Of a DNA stretch of 64,000 nt, positions 62,625 to 64,000 are shown in pieces. The number at the start of each line of letters is the position of its first letter. Within the stretch, counting starts at the first letter, position 1. The DNA comes from Zunongwangia pacifica (GTDB lineage: Bacteria > Bacteroidota > Bacteroidia > Flavobacteriales > Flavobacteriaceae): positions 124,001 to 188,000 of the forward strand of contig NZ_JAKHSK010000005.1 of assembly GCF_023499215.1 (NCBI RefSeq). Reading direction: 5' to 3'. Both the position numbers and the translations under genes were made by a program. The notes beneath the pieces were generated by a model. That model had not been told where the DNA came from, did not search any database, and was given only the letters and a program-made list of their open reading frames with translations.

Positions 62625-63998
62625 TTGTACGCAATTTTAGACATAGAAACTACTGGCGGAAAGTATAATGAGGAAGGAATAACCGAAATTGCTATTTACA
62701 AATTCGACGGTGAAAAAGTGGTAGATCAGTTTATAAGCCTTATTAATCCAGAACGCCCCATACAGCCATTTGTGGTTGGCCTTACCGGGATTAACAATGA
62801 AATGCTGCGTAATGCTCCTAAGTTTTATGAGGTTGCCAAAAGAATTGTAGAGATCACTACAAATTGTATTATCGTGGCCCATAATGCCAAATTTGATTAC
62901 CGCATTTTAAGAACCGAATTTAAGCGTCTTGGTTTCGATTTTCAGCGAAAATCATTGTGTACGGTAGAACTTTCTAAAAAATTAATCCCAGATATGCCTT
63001 CTTACAGTTTAGGAAAACTGGTAAGAGCTTTGGGAATACCGCTTAGTGATCGTCATCGGGCGAATGGCGATGCGCAAGCCACGGTAAAACTTTTTAAAAT
63101 GCTGTTGGCTAAAGACACCAAAAAAGACATTTTAAAGGACAACGTTAGGCTGGAGCCTAAACGACAATTAGACAGTAAATTAGTTTATATTTTAGACGAT
63201 TTACCCGCAACTACCGGTATTTACTATTTGCATGATGATGATGGTGAGATCATTTATATTGGTAAGAGTAAAAATATAAAAAAGCGTATCAATCAGCATT
63301 TTACCAACGATCACGCAAAGGCGCGGGAGATGCAAAAAGAAGTTGCTTCGGTTTCTTACGAATCTACCGGAAATGAACTTATTGCCCTGCTTCGGGAAAA
63401 TCAGGAAATAAAAAGTAATAAGCCCAAATATAACAGGGCGCTCAAAAGACATATTTTCACCCACGGTCTTTATCATTATACCGATAAAGATGGTTATATC
63501 AATTTTAAAATCAGCAAAGCGCGATCGGCAAAAAACTGCATCACCACCTTTAGCAGTTTACGTTCAGCAAAAAATACGCTTGCCCGATGGATCGAAGAAT
63601 ATGAGCTTTGTGCAAGGATTTCCGGAGAGCAGCCAGGCAATGGTAGTTGTTTTTATTATACGATAAAAAGCTGTCACGGCGCATGTATAGGCCAGGAAAG
63701 TCCCCAAAGTTATAATGCCAGGGTAATGCAACTTATAGAAAAATATTCGTACACGAACCAAAATATGCTGGTTATAGATCGTGGTCGCGATGTAGACGAA
63801 AAAAGTGCATTACTCATTGAAGAAGGAAAATTTAAAGGAGTAGGTTATTATAATCTAAATCATCAAGTCAACAAATTAGATATTATAAAATCTATCATCA
63901 CCCCTATGACGAATGATAGAGACGCCCAACATATCATCCAAAGCTACTTAAGAAAGAATAAGAGGCTTAAAATCATTCAATTTTCTGAAAATGAATAA
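62625..63998 (+). CDS. DnaQ-like 3'-5' exonuclease fused to GIY-YIG (UvrC/Cho-like) nuclease
   Basis: 457 residues from a TTG start (YAILDIETTGGKYNEEG follows directly; no ATG fits). The exonuclease domain covers about 1-165 with ExoI DIETTG, ExoII HNAKFDYRIL and ExoIII HRANGDAQAT (DEDDh type). A GIY-YIG domain follows at about 195-280: TGIYYLHDDDGE, IIYIGKSKNIKKRINQHF and the Glu in NELIALLRENQEI. The remaining 170 residues have the UvrC-like Cys-rich HGACIGQ segment. The fusion is known in several bacterial groups and probably works in DNA repair. The stop is 3 bp from the window edge. Confidence 0.9.
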   Translation: MYAILDIETTGGKYNEEGITEIAIYKFDGEKVVDQFISLINPERPIQPFVVGLTGINNEMLRNAPKFYEVAKRIVEITTNCIIVAHNAKFDYRILRTEFKRLGFDFQRKSLCTVELSKKLIPDMPSYSLGKLVRALGIPLSDRHRANGDAQATVKLFKMLLAKDTKKDILKDNVRLEPKRQLDSKLVYILDDLPATTGIYYLHDDDGEIIYIGKSKNIKKRINQHFTNDHAKAREMQKEVASVSYESTGNELIALLRENQEIKSNKPKYNRALKRHIFTHGLYHYTDKDGYINFKISKARSAKNCITTFSSLRSAKNTLARWIEEYELCARISGEQPGNGSCFYYTIKSCHGACIGQESPQSYNARVMQLIEKYSYTNQNMLVIDRGRDVDEKSALLIEEGKFKGVGYYNLNHQVNKLDIIKSIITPMTNDRDAQHIIQSYLRKNKRLKIIQFSENE

Positions 63999-64000
63999 AT

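Overview
The window looks like a chromosomal segment of a marine or soil flavobacterium (Bacteroidota, Flavobacteriaceae, of the Zunongwangia/Gramella/Salegentibacter kind). The evidence is low GC, A-rich leaders without clear Shine-Dalgarno sequences, three SusC/SusD pairs, Bacteroidota-type -7 promoter elements (TAnnTTTG), many lipoproteins and a FecR/ECF-sigma controlled TonB receptor. All calls come from reading the sequence and from recalled family knowledge; no database search was run.

Layout. 0-8.5 kb: end of a lipoprotein gene, an M56 (BlaR1-like) metallopeptidase, a 51-residue protein, a lipoprotein TPR histidine kinase with its response regulator, a small acidic lipoprotein, a secreted HEIGH metalloprotease and a Bcr/CflA drug exporter. 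8.7-15.7 kb: an ECF sigma / FecR / SusC (with STN domain) / SusD unit. 15.9-19.8 kb: two Tat-exported Gfo/Idh/MocA oxidoreductases and a double DUF1080 lipoprotein, which resembles the 3-keto-glycoside route. 19.9-28.4 kb: an exported metallophosphoesterase, a second SusC/SusD pair and a secreted type I phosphodiesterase, with a divergent TetR gene and an operator-like palindrome. 28.9-29.9 kb: two small membrane proteins.

30.1-36.8 kb: a probable zinc-response island (Fur/Zur regulator, COG0523 GTPase, two lipoproteins, PhoA-type alkaline phosphatase). The motif GCAAC-N3-GTTGC covers the -33 element of two promoters. 36.9-39.7 kb: a DUF1624 membrane protein, then a cobalamin riboswitch in front of a surface lipoprotein gene whose signal peptide is broken by a homopolymer frameshift. 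40.3-42.7 kb: a GMC oxidoreductase and its gluconate-dehydrogenase-subunit-3-like partner.

42.8-54.7 kb: a complete fructan utilisation locus (fructokinase, SusD, SusC, GH32, sugar MFS, hybrid two-component sensor with a sugar-binding domain). It lies between two nearly identical 35/36-bp terminator sequences, one of which abuts tRNA-Ser(TGA). 55-64 kb: mostly housekeeping genes (GDSL hydrolase, M28 peptidase, Pcm, Gfo/Idh, 3-hydroxyacyl-CoA dehydrogenase, DUF1015, YggS, DnaQ/GIY-YIG nuclease), with intergenic repeats between them.

The strongest leads are the zinc-box architecture, the frameshifted B12-controlled lipoprotein, the repeat-flanked fructan locus, the combined keto-glycoside/phosphodiester region, and a dispersed MITE-like repeat with two copies. 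No CRISPR array, transposase, integrase, rRNA or phage gene was seen.
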